This document shows, piece by piece, positions 23,677-31,806 of a stretch of 64,000 nucleotides of DNA. Both the position numbers and the translations under genes were made by a program. This DNA is from CAXMST01 sp038206985 (GTDB taxonomy: Bacteria > Actinomycetota > Thermoleophilia > Solirubrobacterales > 70-9), in assembly GCA_038206985.1 (NCBI GenBank), contig JBBRAH010000010.1:16420-80419 (forward strand), written 5' to 3'. The notes under the pieces are model-generated. The model was not told where the DNA came from and ran no database searches. It worked only from the letters and a program-made list of their open reading frames with translations. Position 1 is the first letter of the stretch; each line of letters starts with the position of its first letter.

Positions 23677-23764
23677 GCCAACCGCCTCGGGACTCCAGCA
23701 ACGTCAACGCCGCCGGCCACCGGGGTCGGCGGCCGTCAAACCGCAAGAACAAGGAGACACCTAC

Positions 23765-24325
23765 ATGTCTGACAGCAACGGCCACAAGGGATTCACCCTC
23801 TGGATGACCGGCCTCTCCGGCTCCGGCAAGTCCACCATCACCGAGGTGCTGATCGACACCTTCGAGGAGCGCGGCATCCCGCTCGAGGTCCTCGACGGCG
23901 ACGTCGTCCGCGAGAACCTCTCCAAGGGCCTCGGCTTCTCCAAGGAGGACCGCGACACCAACATCACCCGGATCGGCTTCGTCGCCGACATGCTCGCCCG
24001 CAACGGCGTCCCGGTGATCACCGCCGCGATCTCCCCCTACATCGAGACCCGCGACGCGGTCCGCAAGATGCACGACGGCAGCGGCGCCACGTTCGTCGAG
24101 ACGTTCATCGCCACCTCGCTCGAGGACTGCGAGGAGCGCGACGTCAAGGGCCTCTACGCGAAGGCCCGCTCGGGTGAGATCCCGACCTTCACCGGCGTCT
24201 CCGACCCCTACGAGGCACCGGAGAACCCGGAGCTGACCGTCGAGACCTCCGGTAAGACTCCCGAGGAGTCCGCCGCCGATGTCATCTCCTACCTCGAGTC
24301 CGAGGGCCTGATCCCGGCCTCCTGA
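23765..24325 (+). CDS. cysC: Adenylylsulfate (APS) kinase
   Basis: Protein of 186 aa with P-loop GLSGSGKST (16-24), the APS-binding region VLDGDVVRENLSKGLGFSKEDRDTNITRIGFVA and the lid segment SPYIETRDAVRKM. It phosphorylates APS to PAPS. Because the CysH protein in this window is of the APS-reducing type, PAPS is probably destined for sulfotransferases such as the one at 2.3 kb rather than for assimilation. An AAGGAG site 9 nt upstream fixes the ATG at 23765. Confidence 0.94.
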   Translation: MSDSNGHKGFTLWMTGLSGSGKSTITEVLIDTFEERGIPLEVLDGDVVRENLSKGLGFSKEDRDTNITRIGFVADMLARNGVPVITAAISPYIETRDAVRKMHDGSGATFVETFIATSLEDCEERDVKGLYAKARSGEIPTFTGVSDPYEAPENPELTVETSGKTPEESAADVISYLESEGLIPAS

Positions 24326-24351
24326 TCGCCGGGTAACGCACCAATTGCCGG

Positions 24352-24382
24352 AAAGGGCGGGCTCTGGCCCGCCCTTTCTTTT
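24352..24382 (+). terminator. Rho-independent terminator of sat-cysC
   Basis: An 11-bp perfect stem, AAAGGGCGGGC (24352-24362) and GCCCGCCCTTT (24367-24377), with loop TCTG is followed by CTTTT. This is a textbook intrinsic terminator 26 nt after the cysC stop and defines the 3' end of the sulfate-activation operon. Confidence 0.9.
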
Positions 24383-24422
24383 CCCACCGGCGCAGCCCGG
24401 TACCGCTGTATCGTGGCTACTG

Positions 24423-24791
24423 ATGGAGCCCGAGAACACAGCGGAGCGCTTTGACACCGCTGCCGCCGCGATCGGCCTGATGGTCGGGATCGGCGGGATG
24501 TTCTTTCCCAGGCTGCTGCTGCGGGCCTACGGCGCAGATCCGGATCAGCTGAACGGCACGGGGATGTTCGGCTGGCGACTGTTCGCGATCCGCAACATCT
24601 TTGTTGCCGGGGCCGCCCTCGCCGGCAACAAGCAGGCGCGCGATACGGTCTTCGTGCTCCAGGGCCCAGACCTCCTGCTCTTCGCTCACTGTTACCGCAC
24701 CCGATCGATTCCGCGCATTACCTCTGCGCTGGCGATGGTCTCGGCGGGATTGGTGGCGACGCTCGGGCTGCTCGCCCGCGCCGGGCGCTGA
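24423..24791 (+). CDS. Small membrane protein
   Basis: Protein of 122 aa from ATG 24423, with three to four hydrophobic helices (AAIGLMVGIGGMFFP, GWRLFAIRNIFVAGAAL and ALAMVSAGLVATLGLLA). It resembles small DUF4267-type or SdpI-like membrane proteins only loosely, so I assign no function. TATCGT at 24409-24414 lies 8 nt before the ATG, implying a leaderless message. Frames open further upstream run through the terminator and are not credible. Confidence 0.6.
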   Translation: MEPENTAERFDTAAAAIGLMVGIGGMFFPRLLLRAYGADPDQLNGTGMFGWRLFAIRNIFVAGAALAGNKQARDTVFVLQGPDLLLFAHCYRTRSIPRITSALAMVSAGLVATLGLLARAGR

Positions 24792-24818
24792 GCCGCGCCG
24801 GGCGCCTGACCTCTGCCG

Positions 24819-25577
24819 ATGCCGGGCCAAGACGAACACGACCCCTTCGATGACCGGCCGCCACTGCTGCCGCTCTTCACCACCCTGGCCGGCATCGTGC
24901 TGATCATCGGCACGGTCGCGCTGATCCCGCCGCTGCGGGAGGCGGCGGAGAACGCGATCAGCGGCGACACCGAGGCCCTGCGGTCCGAACTCGATGGTCC
25001 GGCCGGCCTGCTCACCCTGCTCGTGCTCTCAATCCTGCACTCGGTGATCTTCTACCCGGCCGAGATCCTCGACGCCGCCGCCGGCTTCGTCTGGGGTTTC
25101 TGGCTCGGACTGCTGCTGGTGATGGTGGGCTGGATGATCAACGCCTACATCGCCTGGGAGATCGGCCGCCACGGCGCCCGCCCCGTCCTCTATCGGCTGA
25201 TCGGGCGGGAGCGCTTCCTGGCGATGGAGGCCGCGATCGAACGCGGTGGTGTCTTTCTGCTGCTCGCGGTGCGGCTGATCCCGATCGTGCCGTTCAGCCT
25301 CTTCACGATCGTCGCCGGCGCCGCGCACGTACCGCTGCCGCGGCTGATGTGGACGACGGCTGTCGGCTACATTCCGATCACGGCGCTGTTCGTCTACCTG
25401 GGGACCCAGCTCGAGGAGCTCTCACCGACCAACCCGATCCTGATCGGCGGAGGAATCGCGCTGCTGGCGATCATCTACTTCGCCCATCGACTGCGGCACC
25501 GGCTGTTCGGCCCGGCGCGGGCGTCGGCTGTGGCGGAGCCCGGGACAACCGGCGCCGACGGCCCGAGCCCGGATTAG
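24819..25577 (+). CDS. VTT-domain membrane protein (DedA/TVP38/TMEM64 family)
   Basis: Protein of 252 aa with the VTT/SNARE-associated pattern: IFYPAEILDAAAGFVWGFWLGLLLVMVGWMINAYIAWEIGR, then ERGGVFLLLAVRLIPIVPFSLFTIVAGAAHVPLPRLMWTTAVGYIPITALFVYLGTQ. The Arg in AVRLIPIVP and the following re-entrant helices are the conserved core. Members of this superfamily move undecaprenyl phosphate or phospholipids across membranes. Substrate here is unknown. It begins 27 nt after the small membrane protein gene. Confidence 0.86.
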   Translation: MPGQDEHDPFDDRPPLLPLFTTLAGIVLIIGTVALIPPLREAAENAISGDTEALRSELDGPAGLLTLLVLSILHSVIFYPAEILDAAAGFVWGFWLGLLLVMVGWMINAYIAWEIGRHGARPVLYRLIGRERFLAMEAAIERGGVFLLLAVRLIPIVPFSLFTIVAGAAHVPLPRLMWTTAVGYIPITALFVYLGTQLEELSPTNPILIGGGIALLAIIYFAHRLRHRLFGPARASAVAEPGTTGADGPSPD

Positions 25578-25590
25578 ACTCGGTCACGAG

Positions 25591-27177
25591 ATGGGGATCA
25601 GGACCTTGATAAGGGGCTCGTTGCTCGCTGCCGTCGCCGCGGCCTGCCTGACGCTGTCGGTGACCGCCCAGGCCGCGGGCGAGGTCAGCTGCCAGGAGCC
25701 CGGCCAGCAGGGCTGGGATCACGCGACGCCGGCAGAGGCCGGAATGGATGCGGCCCAGATCCGCAAAGCGATCGAGTTCGGGCAGAGCCACGCTTCAGCG
25801 ACCGTGCACGTCTACCGCAACGGCTGCCTGCTCGCTGCCGAAGCAGGCGGTCTCAACAGCACGACGCAATACGAGTCCTGGTCGCTGGCCAAGTCGATCA
25901 CCGCGCTGGTCTTCGGCCGCGCCCTGCGGCTCGGCCAGATCGGGCCGGACGACCCGCTCGGCTCTCTGATCCCCGAGGCCGATCAGGCTCACGGACAGAT
26001 CACGATGCGCGAGCTGCTGACCATGTCAAGTGGCCTGGAGTGGAACTTCTTCCGCGACTACAACATCTTTATGCCGGACCGCCTCAAGGAAGCATTGACC
26101 GTCGGCATCGCCAGGCCGCCCGGCAAGTACTGGGAGTACTCGCAGTCAGGGCCGGCGCTCGTGGCGGAGGCAGTGCAGCGCGCGGTCGGCGAGGACTTCC
26201 AGAAGTTCGCCCAGCGGGAGCTGTTCGGCAAGCTCGGGATCAGCAGCAGCGAGTGGCGCTGGAGCCGCGACGGCACCGGCCACACGCAGGGTTTCTTCGG
26301 GCTCAACATGTCGACCAACAACTTCGCCGTGCTCGGTGAGTTGATGCGGCGCGGAGGCAAGTGGCACGGAAAGCAGCTGCTCTCGAGGCGGTTCGTGCGC
26401 CAGGCGCTGACGCCGACCGATACGAGTGGCTGCTACGGCTACTTCATCTGGCTCAACGCCTCGAAGCCCTGCGTCGGGCCGCGGGTCGTTGATCGCCCGG
26501 TGACCGACGAGCGCATGTTCCCGGGACTACCTGCCGATACCTACCAGTACTCAGGTCTCTTCGGCCAGTGGGTCACGGTCTTCCCCAGCTACGGGATCAT
26601 CGTCGCCCGCAACGGTGTCGACACCGGCAGCTTCACCGGGGACTCGGCCTGGCAGGAGGACCTCTACCGGATGGTGCTGAAGGCAGTGAAGGATCCCCCA
26701 GGCAAGTTGCCGAAGCCGAAGCCGAACGTCGATGCCGTCTCCGACACCGACTCCGATCGCGGCATCTTCGAGGCCCTGGCAGACCCGGAGACCTTCAGCG
26801 GCGGCGTGCTTCCGCCGCCCCTGCCCCCCGCCGGCCCCTCGCGTTCACGCGCGACCCTGATCACCTTCCCCTCGCGGACCGTGAACCGACGCGGCTCGAT
26901 CGGTTTGCGCCTGCGCTGCCCGGCCCGCTGGACGCAGCCGGAACTCCAGTCGCGCTGCATCGGCAAGGCCACGCTGAAGGGCGCCGCCCACAGCAGGCGC
27001 TACTCGATCAAGGCCGGCAAGTCGGAGCCGCTCCGCTTCCATCTCTCCGGCCGCAACCTGCGCAAGTTGGATCGGCGCGGCAAGCTGCGAACCCGGGCCC
27101 GGGCGCTGAGCCGCGATCAGAGCAAGGGCACCCGCGCCAGCCACGACGTGACGCTCAAGCCGCACCGCCGCCGCTAG
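25591..27177 (+). CDS. Secreted serine beta-lactamase-fold hydrolase (class C/esterase type) with C-terminal extension
   Basis: Protein of 528 aa. A signal peptide ends near TAQAAGE. The catalytic S-x-x-K is S98-L-A-K101 in ESWSLAKSITALVFG; the second motif position reads YSQSGP instead of the Y-x-N of true class C beta-lactamases, which favours an esterase or D-aminopeptidase-like hydrolase. Residues about 380 to 528 form a basic, proline-rich extension (PPPLPPAGPSRSRATLITFPSR, then KAGKSEPLRFHLSGRNLRKL) not found in ordinary family members. That extension may bind cell wall or surface glycans. A TAGACT hexamer lies 10 nt before the ATG. Confidence 0.82.
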   Translation: MGIRTLIRGSLLAAVAAACLTLSVTAQAAGEVSCQEPGQQGWDHATPAEAGMDAAQIRKAIEFGQSHASATVHVYRNGCLLAAEAGGLNSTTQYESWSLAKSITALVFGRALRLGQIGPDDPLGSLIPEADQAHGQITMRELLTMSSGLEWNFFRDYNIFMPDRLKEALTVGIARPPGKYWEYSQSGPALVAEAVQRAVGEDFQKFAQRELFGKLGISSSEWRWSRDGTGHTQGFFGLNMSTNNFAVLGELMRRGGKWHGKQLLSRRFVRQALTPTDTSGCYGYFIWLNASKPCVGPRVVDRPVTDERMFPGLPADTYQYSGLFGQWVTVFPSYGIIVARNGVDTGSFTGDSAWQEDLYRMVLKAVKDPPGKLPKPKPNVDAVSDTDSDRGIFEALADPETFSGGVLPPPLPPAGPSRSRATLITFPSRTVNRRGSIGLRLRCPARWTQPELQSRCIGKATLKGAAHSRRYSIKAGKSEPLRFHLSGRNLRKLDRRGKLRTRARALSRDQSKGTRASHDVTLKPHRRR

Positions 27178-27197
27178 GGCCCGCGGCCCCGCGCCGA

Positions 27198-28016
27198 CTA
27201 GGGCTTGGCGGGCGCCACGGGCTCGCCGAGCCCGTAGGTGTTGTACGCGCCCCAGCGACTGAACGTCTTGTGCGTCGGGCCGTGGAAGTCGGAACTCGCC
27301 GTCGGGATCAGGTCGAACTCCTCGCAGAGGTCGAGGCAGTGCTGTGTCTGCTCGGCGGTGTGCGGCGGATAGAAGGTCTCGATGCCGTCGAGGCCGACCT
27401 CGCTGACGAGATTCTCGACCAGGTCGCGCACCTGCTCGGGCTCGCTGACGTCCCAGTAGGGATGGGCGACCACTGCGACACCACCGGCCTCGTGGATGAT
27501 CTCGACGGCCTCGTTGGCCATCGGCCACGTGCGGGAGACGAACGCCTTGGCGCCAGGCACCAGGTACTCCTCGAAGAACGGCCCCAGGTCCGGGCCCGCC
27601 CCGGCCGCCTTGGCGATGTGGGGTCGGCCGATCGCGTCGGCCGCGCCCGCCTTGGCGACGGCGTCCTCGAAGCTCACCTCCACCCCGTGCTCGTTGAGCT
27701 TGGCGATGATGCCCTTGGCCCGGTCCACGCGCTCCTGCTGGGCGCGATCGCAGGCGCTCTGGATCTTGTCCAGGTCGACCCAGTAGCCGCAGATGTGAAG
27801 GTCCTCGGAGTACTTGTGCACGCAAGACATCTCGATCGCCGGGATGCACTCGATCCCGAGCTCCTCCGCGGTGGCCATCGCCTCCGGGACCCCGGCGACG
27901 CCGTCGTGGTCGGTTAGGGAGATGACCGTCATCCCCGCCTCGTGGGCAGCTCGGACGACGTCGGCCGGTTCGAGTTGGCCGTCGGACACGGTTGAATGTG
28001 ACTGAAGATCGATCAT
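27198..28016 (-). CDS. PHP-domain phosphoesterase
   Basis: Protein of 272 aa from ATG 28016. The metal-binding signature of PHP enzymes is complete: DLQSHSTVSDG, LTDHDGVAG, PAIEMSCVH, VVAHPYWD and SSDFHGPTHK. The length and layout fit the YciV/TrpH-type 3',5'-nucleoside bisphosphate phosphatases rather than DNA polymerase PHP or histidinol phosphatase. If so, it may dephosphorylate pAp, the by-product of PAPS-dependent sulfotransfer, which would link it to the sulfur genes; this is inference. An extended frame to 28097 overlaps the divergent Rrf2 gene and is rejected. Confidence 0.88.
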   Translation of the reverse strand: MIDLQSHSTVSDGQLEPADVVRAAHEAGMTVISLTDHDGVAGVPEAMATAEELGIECIPAIEMSCVHKYSEDLHICGYWVDLDKIQSACDRAQQERVDRAKGIIAKLNEHGVEVSFEDAVAKAGAADAIGRPHIAKAAGAGPDLGPFFEEYLVPGAKAFVSRTWPMANEAVEIIHEAGGVAVVAHPYWDVSEPEQVRDLVENLVSEVGLDGIETFYPPHTAEQTQHCLDLCEEFDLIPTASSDFHGPTHKTFSRWGAYNTYGLGEPVAPAKP

Positions 28017-28089
28017 TGAGTCGGCATTGTTACCTACACGGGCCGGGCGACCCCGGGCTCCCCTTCCCAGGGCATGAGGATCCGAGCAG

Positions 28090-28599
28090 ATGCGCATCTC
28101 AGCTAAAGCCGACTACGCCGTGCGAGCGAGCCTCGAGCTCGCGGCCAGCGTCGACGGGGCGCCGGTCAAGGGCACGAAGCTGGCCGAGGCCCAGGAAATA
28201 CCACTGCAGTTCCTCGAGCAGATCATGCTCGACCTCAAGCGCGCCGGCCTGGTGAAGACCAAGCGCGGGGCCAGCGGCGGATACTGGCTCGCGCAGGCTC
28301 CCGCCGAAATCACGGTCGCCGATGTGATTCGCGCCGTAGAGGGACCGCTGGCGAACATCCACGAGCTCTCGCCGGAGGAGACCTCCTACGTGGGCGCAGC
28401 GCGGCGGCTCCGCGATGTGTGGATCGCTGTGCGCTCCAACCTCAGGGCGGTGCTCGAGGAGGTCACGCTCGCTCACCTGGTAGCCGGCGAGCTGCCCGAG
28501 GCGGTGGCGGCCATGACGGACGAGCCCGGGGCCTGGATCGTCAGGGACACCGGAACTCACGACATCATCAGCCGGTCTTCGGAGCACGGCAACTCCTAG
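28090..28599 (+). CDS. Rrf2 family transcriptional regulator (cluster-free, CymR-like)
   Basis: Protein of 169 aa with the Rrf2 winged helix: MRISAKADYAVRASLELAAS, EAQEIPLQFLEQIMLDLKRAGLVKTKRGASGGYWLAQAP. It contains no cysteine, so it cannot ligate an iron-sulfur cluster as IscR or NsrR does; cysteine-free Rrf2 proteins such as CymR sense sulfur status through partners. The position between the PHP gene and a TauE/SafE sulfite exporter gene, in a window with two sulfur-assimilation clusters, makes a sulfur regulator the best inference. Targets may include sat, cysC, sir and cysH. Confidence 0.86.
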   Translation: MRISAKADYAVRASLELAASVDGAPVKGTKLAEAQEIPLQFLEQIMLDLKRAGLVKTKRGASGGYWLAQAPAEITVADVIRAVEGPLANIHELSPEETSYVGAARRLRDVWIAVRSNLRAVLEEVTLAHLVAGELPEAVAAMTDEPGAWIVRDTGTHDIISRSSEHGNS

Positions 28600-28604
28600 C
28601 GCGC

Positions 28605-28610
28605 TACAAT
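28605..28610 (+). promoter_or_regulatory. -10 hexamer TACAAT of the TauE leader
   Basis: TACAAT lies just after the Rrf2 stop at 28599, 131 nt before the TauE start. The transcript would have a leader of about 120 nt holding the inverted repeat GACCA and TGGTC (28626-28638) and several GC-rich stems. An Rrf2 operator or an RNA control element could lie here. No convincing -35 element was seen. Confidence 0.4.
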
Positions 28611-28740
28611 TCCGCCGTCTATTACGACCAAACTGGTCAACAAAGGACCGGCGACCCCCGGGTGGGCGCCACCGGCTACCGGTTGACTGCCCAGAGAACC
28701 TCCTCTCAGACACCTCACCCACCAGGAGCACCTCCTTCGC

Positions 28741-29788
28741 ATGGATCCCGCGATCGTCATCTTCGGCTTCGGCATCGGCGTGCTGGTCGGCATGACCGGG
28801 ATGGGCGGCGCCTCGCTGATGACGCCGCTGCTGATTCTCGTCTTCGGAGTCAGCCCGGTCACCGCGATCGGCACCGAAATCCTCTACGCGGCAGTGACCA
28901 AGACCGTCGGCGGCGTCCAGCATCTGCGCGCCAAGACGGTCCACCTGGGCCTCGCATTCTGGATGGCGGTGGGCAGTGTGCCGGCGGCAATCGGCGGGTG
29001 CTCGTGATCGAGGCGCTGCAACGCAGCGTCGGCGAGGACGAGCTGAAGAGCATCGTCTTCAGCATTCTCGGCGCAACGCTCCTCGTCGTCGCGATCTCGA
29101 CCCTGCTGCGCACCGCCTTCCTGCCGGACGTGATCAAGGAGCGCTACGCGATGCACCTGTACCGGCGCCATATCGTCGCCGCAATCGCGACCGGCGTGAT
29201 CACCGGCTTCGTGATCGGGCTCACCTCGGCGGGCTCGGGCACGCTGATCGGGATCATCCTGATCGCCGTCTTCCGGCTCACGCCGCAGCGGGTCGTCGGC
29301 ACCGACATCTTCCACGCCGCGGTGCTCCTCTGGGCCGCCGGCATCACCCACTTCATCGGCGGCAACGTGGACCTCGGGCTGGTCGGCAACATCCTGATTG
29401 GCTCGATCCCCGGCGTGCTGTCGGCGGCCGCCTGGCTCTGAAGAGTGGCAAGAACCTCCTGCGCGGCCTGCTCTCCGCGGTGCTCGTGGCCTCGGGCGCG
29501 ATCCTCGTGACCAAGGGCGAGGCTGCGATCGTCGCCGTCACCGCGACGATCGTCTCGCTCGGCTTCGGAGGCCTGTTCACCTACATCCTCCGGCGCGAGG
29601 TCAAGCTGCCTCACGGCGAGGGCGTGCGCATGTTCAGCCTGGTCAAGATGCCCTGGCATCGCCACCCACCGCCTTACCGCGTCGTCAACGGCAAGGTGAT
29701 CGCAAACGACGACCTGGAAGCGGCTGTGGCGGCCGCGATGATCGCCGAGTCACCCTCCAGGCAGGAGTCCACCGAACTGCCACATTGA
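28741..29788 (+). pseudogene. TauE/SafE family sulfite/sulfonate exporter, broken by two frameshifts
   Basis: Three consecutive frames encode one protein. Frame one (28741-29007) gives IVIFGFGIGVLVGMTGMGGASLMTPLLILVFGVSPVTAIGTEI, the TauE N-terminal half. At about 28996 a missing base shifts to EALQRSVGEDELKSIVFSILGATLL, continuing through GLTSAGSGTLIGIILIAVFRLTPQRVVGTDIFHAAVLLWAAGITHFIGGNVDLGLVGNILIGSIPGVL. At about 29420 a second missing base shifts to LALKSGKNLLRGLLSAVLV and on to the stop at 29788. Adding one G in the G-run at 28996-28998, and one base near 29420, restores a single frame. Both losses may be assembly errors or a genuine pseudogene. The intact protein would export sulfite or related anions. 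Confidence 0.72.
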
Positions 29789-29810
29789 GCACCGACTGCG
29801 GCTAGGGTCG

Positions 29811-30452
29811 GAAGCATGCGCCCACGGGGTCTGCTTCACGGGTGACGCGCCGGCCGGGTATGTCGACTCGCGCACGCTGGCCTGGTTCGATCGCTATCTG
29901 AACGAGAAGCGCAAGACGAAGACCGGACCGCGCTTCGCCTGGGTGGCCGACGACGGCGTGCTGCGCAAGAGCAGGCGCTTCCCCGGCAAGAGCAGCGGCA
30001 AGCTGAGCGGCAGCGGCTCGGGCACCCTGCCACTCGTTCCGGGACCGACGGGTGGCGGCGCACTGATCTTCTCCACCCCGTCACCGATCGCGGTCAACGT
30101 CGATACCCCGGGTCCGAGCAAGGCGGCGAACGCCCTCGGAGCGCCACGCGTGAAGCTCACCTACTCGGGCACGGCCGTGCCGGCCAGGACATTCACCTAC
30201 GCCCAGATCGTAAACCCCCGCGATAACCGCGTCCTGGGCAACATCACAACGCCGATCCCGCTCAACCTCGACGGTGCCGAGCACACGATCAAGCGCAAGC
30301 TCGAGTGGGTGGCGGGCCACGCACCCGCCGGCGGCGGCTACACCCTGCAGCTCACCCCGACCTCCACGGTCTACGACATCCAGCGCTCCACCGGCGCCGT
30401 CGATTTCTCCGACATCCAGATCGGGATCCCGTTGCGCAAGATGGTGCGCTGA
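29811..30452 (+). pseudogene. C-terminal remnant of an S15/CocE-type alpha/beta hydrolase
   Basis: An open frame without a start codon reads CFTGDAPAGYVDSRTLAWFDRYLNEK, PRFAWVADDGV, then a beta-rich C-terminal domain (KLTYSGTAVPARTFTYAQIVN, HTIKRKLEWVAGHAPAGGGYTLQLTPTS, VDFSDIQIGIPL). The order matches the end of the catalytic domain and the jelly-roll domain of Xaa-Pro dipeptidyl-peptidase/CocE proteins. The nucleophile and upstream catalytic domain are absent. GTG 29943 could start a 169-aa product, but it falls inside the conserved domain. I read it as a decayed 5'-truncated gene next to the frameshifted exporter. Confidence 0.55.
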
Positions 30453-30484
30453 AGCGCACCGCGCTGCCGCGATAGTCTCAGCGC

Positions 30485-31771
30485 ATGGACTTCTCACCCG
30501 GTCCGCGCCTGGAAGAACTGCGCGAAAGTGTCCGCTCGTTCATGGACGAGCACGTCTACCCGGTCGAGGCCGAGGCGATGGCCGCGCTCGACGATGAGGT
30601 CAAGGCCGGGGTCGCATACCCCGAGATCATCATCGGGATCCGCGAGAAGGCGCGCGAGCAGGGCCTGTGGAACCTGTTCATGGCGAATGAGGAGCACGGC
30701 GCCGGCCTGACCAACTGGGAGTACGGGCTGCTCTGCGAGGAGATGGGCCGCAGCCCGGTCGTGGCGCCGATGGCCTTCAACTGCGCTGCGCCCGATACGG
30801 GCAACATGGAGATCCTGCACGACCACGGCACCCCCGAGCTGCAGGAGAAGTGGTTGGAGCCGATGCTGGGTGGACACAACCGCTCCTGCTTCTCGATGAC
30901 CGAGCCGGAGGTCGCCGGCTCCGACCCGACCACGCTGCAAGCCCGTGCCGAGCTCGACGAGAGCGCCGGCGAATGGGTCATCAACGGGCACAAGTGGTTC
31001 ACCTCGGGCGCCGTCGGAGCGGGCTTCGCGATCGCGATGGTCGTCACCGACCCCGACGCACATCAGTACGCGCGGGCGAGCATGATCGTCGTGCCAACCG
31101 ACAATCCCGGCTTCAACCTGATCCGCCCCGTCTCGGTGATGGGTCACGACAAGGGCCCGGGCCACTGCGAGATCCGCTACACCGACTGCCGTGTGCCCGA
31201 GGGCAACCTGCTCGGTCCGCGTGGCGCCGGCTTCGTGATCGCCCAGGACCGCCTCGGCCCCGGCCGTATCCATCACTGCATGCGCGCGATCGGCACCTGT
31301 GAGCGCGCGATCGAACTGATGTGCCGCCACGCGAACACGCGCGAGGCCTTCGGCGGCAAGCTCGCCGACAAGCAATTCATCCAGGACTTCGTCGCCAAGA
31401 GCCGCATGGAGACCGAGCAGGCCCGCCTGCTCACCTTGAAGGCGGCCTGGCTGATGGACACCGAGGGCAAGCGTGAGGCGCGCCGCGAGATCTCGATGAT
31501 CAAGGTGGTCGCCGCGAACGTCGTGATGGACGTGCTCGACCGCGCGATCCAGGTGCACGGCTCGCTCGGCATGTCCGATGACACGCCGCTCGCCGCGATG
31601 TGGCGCTACAGCCGCATGCTCAAAGTCGCCGACGGTCCCGACGAGGTGCACAAGATGGTTATCGCGCGCCGCGAGCTCAACCACTGGGCCAAGGCGGCGG
31701 AGGGCGAGGGTTCAGCTGACGCCTCTGCCTCCGGCAACGGCGCGGCTGCACCCGCCGGCGCCAAGGCGTAG
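30485..31771 (+). CDS. Acyl-CoA dehydrogenase, ACAD10/ACAD11-like
   Basis: Flavoprotein dehydrogenase of 428 aa. Family signatures include SCFSMTEPEVAGSDPTTLQ (FAD and substrate region), EWVINGHKWFTSGA, and VHGSLGMSDDTPLAAMWRYSRMLKVADGPDEVHKM. The final VADGPDEVH segment is characteristic of the ACAD10/ACAD11 branch, whose animal members are fused to a kinase-like APH domain. The APH-type gene is immediately downstream and converges on it with a 35-nt gap. In characterised systems of this branch the enzyme works on 4-hydroxyacyl-CoA derivatives after phosphorylation; here that is inference from context. TAGTCT (30473-30478) lies 6 nt before the ATG. Confidence 0.9.
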   Translation: MDFSPGPRLEELRESVRSFMDEHVYPVEAEAMAALDDEVKAGVAYPEIIIGIREKAREQGLWNLFMANEEHGAGLTNWEYGLLCEEMGRSPVVAPMAFNCAAPDTGNMEILHDHGTPELQEKWLEPMLGGHNRSCFSMTEPEVAGSDPTTLQARAELDESAGEWVINGHKWFTSGAVGAGFAIAMVVTDPDAHQYARASMIVVPTDNPGFNLIRPVSVMGHDKGPGHCEIRYTDCRVPEGNLLGPRGAGFVIAQDRLGPGRIHHCMRAIGTCERAIELMCRHANTREAFGGKLADKQFIQDFVAKSRMETEQARLLTLKAAWLMDTEGKREARREISMIKVVAANVVMDVLDRAIQVHGSLGMSDDTPLAAMWRYSRMLKVADGPDEVHKMVIARRELNHWAKAAEGEGSADASASGNGAAAPAGAKA

Positions 31772-31806
31772 CGAGTAGCGGTGGGGCTCAGGCCGTCGGC
31801 GTCGCC

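Noticed and set aside
25591..27177. True class C beta-lactamase
   Set aside because: The SxxK motif is present, but the second motif is YSQ rather than YxN, and the long basic C-terminal extension is atypical; antibiotic hydrolysis cannot be claimed.
28419..28740. A fusion of the Rrf2 regulator with the TauE protein
   Set aside because: The frame open through both is not the Rrf2 coding frame; the Rrf2 protein ends at a clear TAG at 28597-28599, and a promoter-like element and leader follow.
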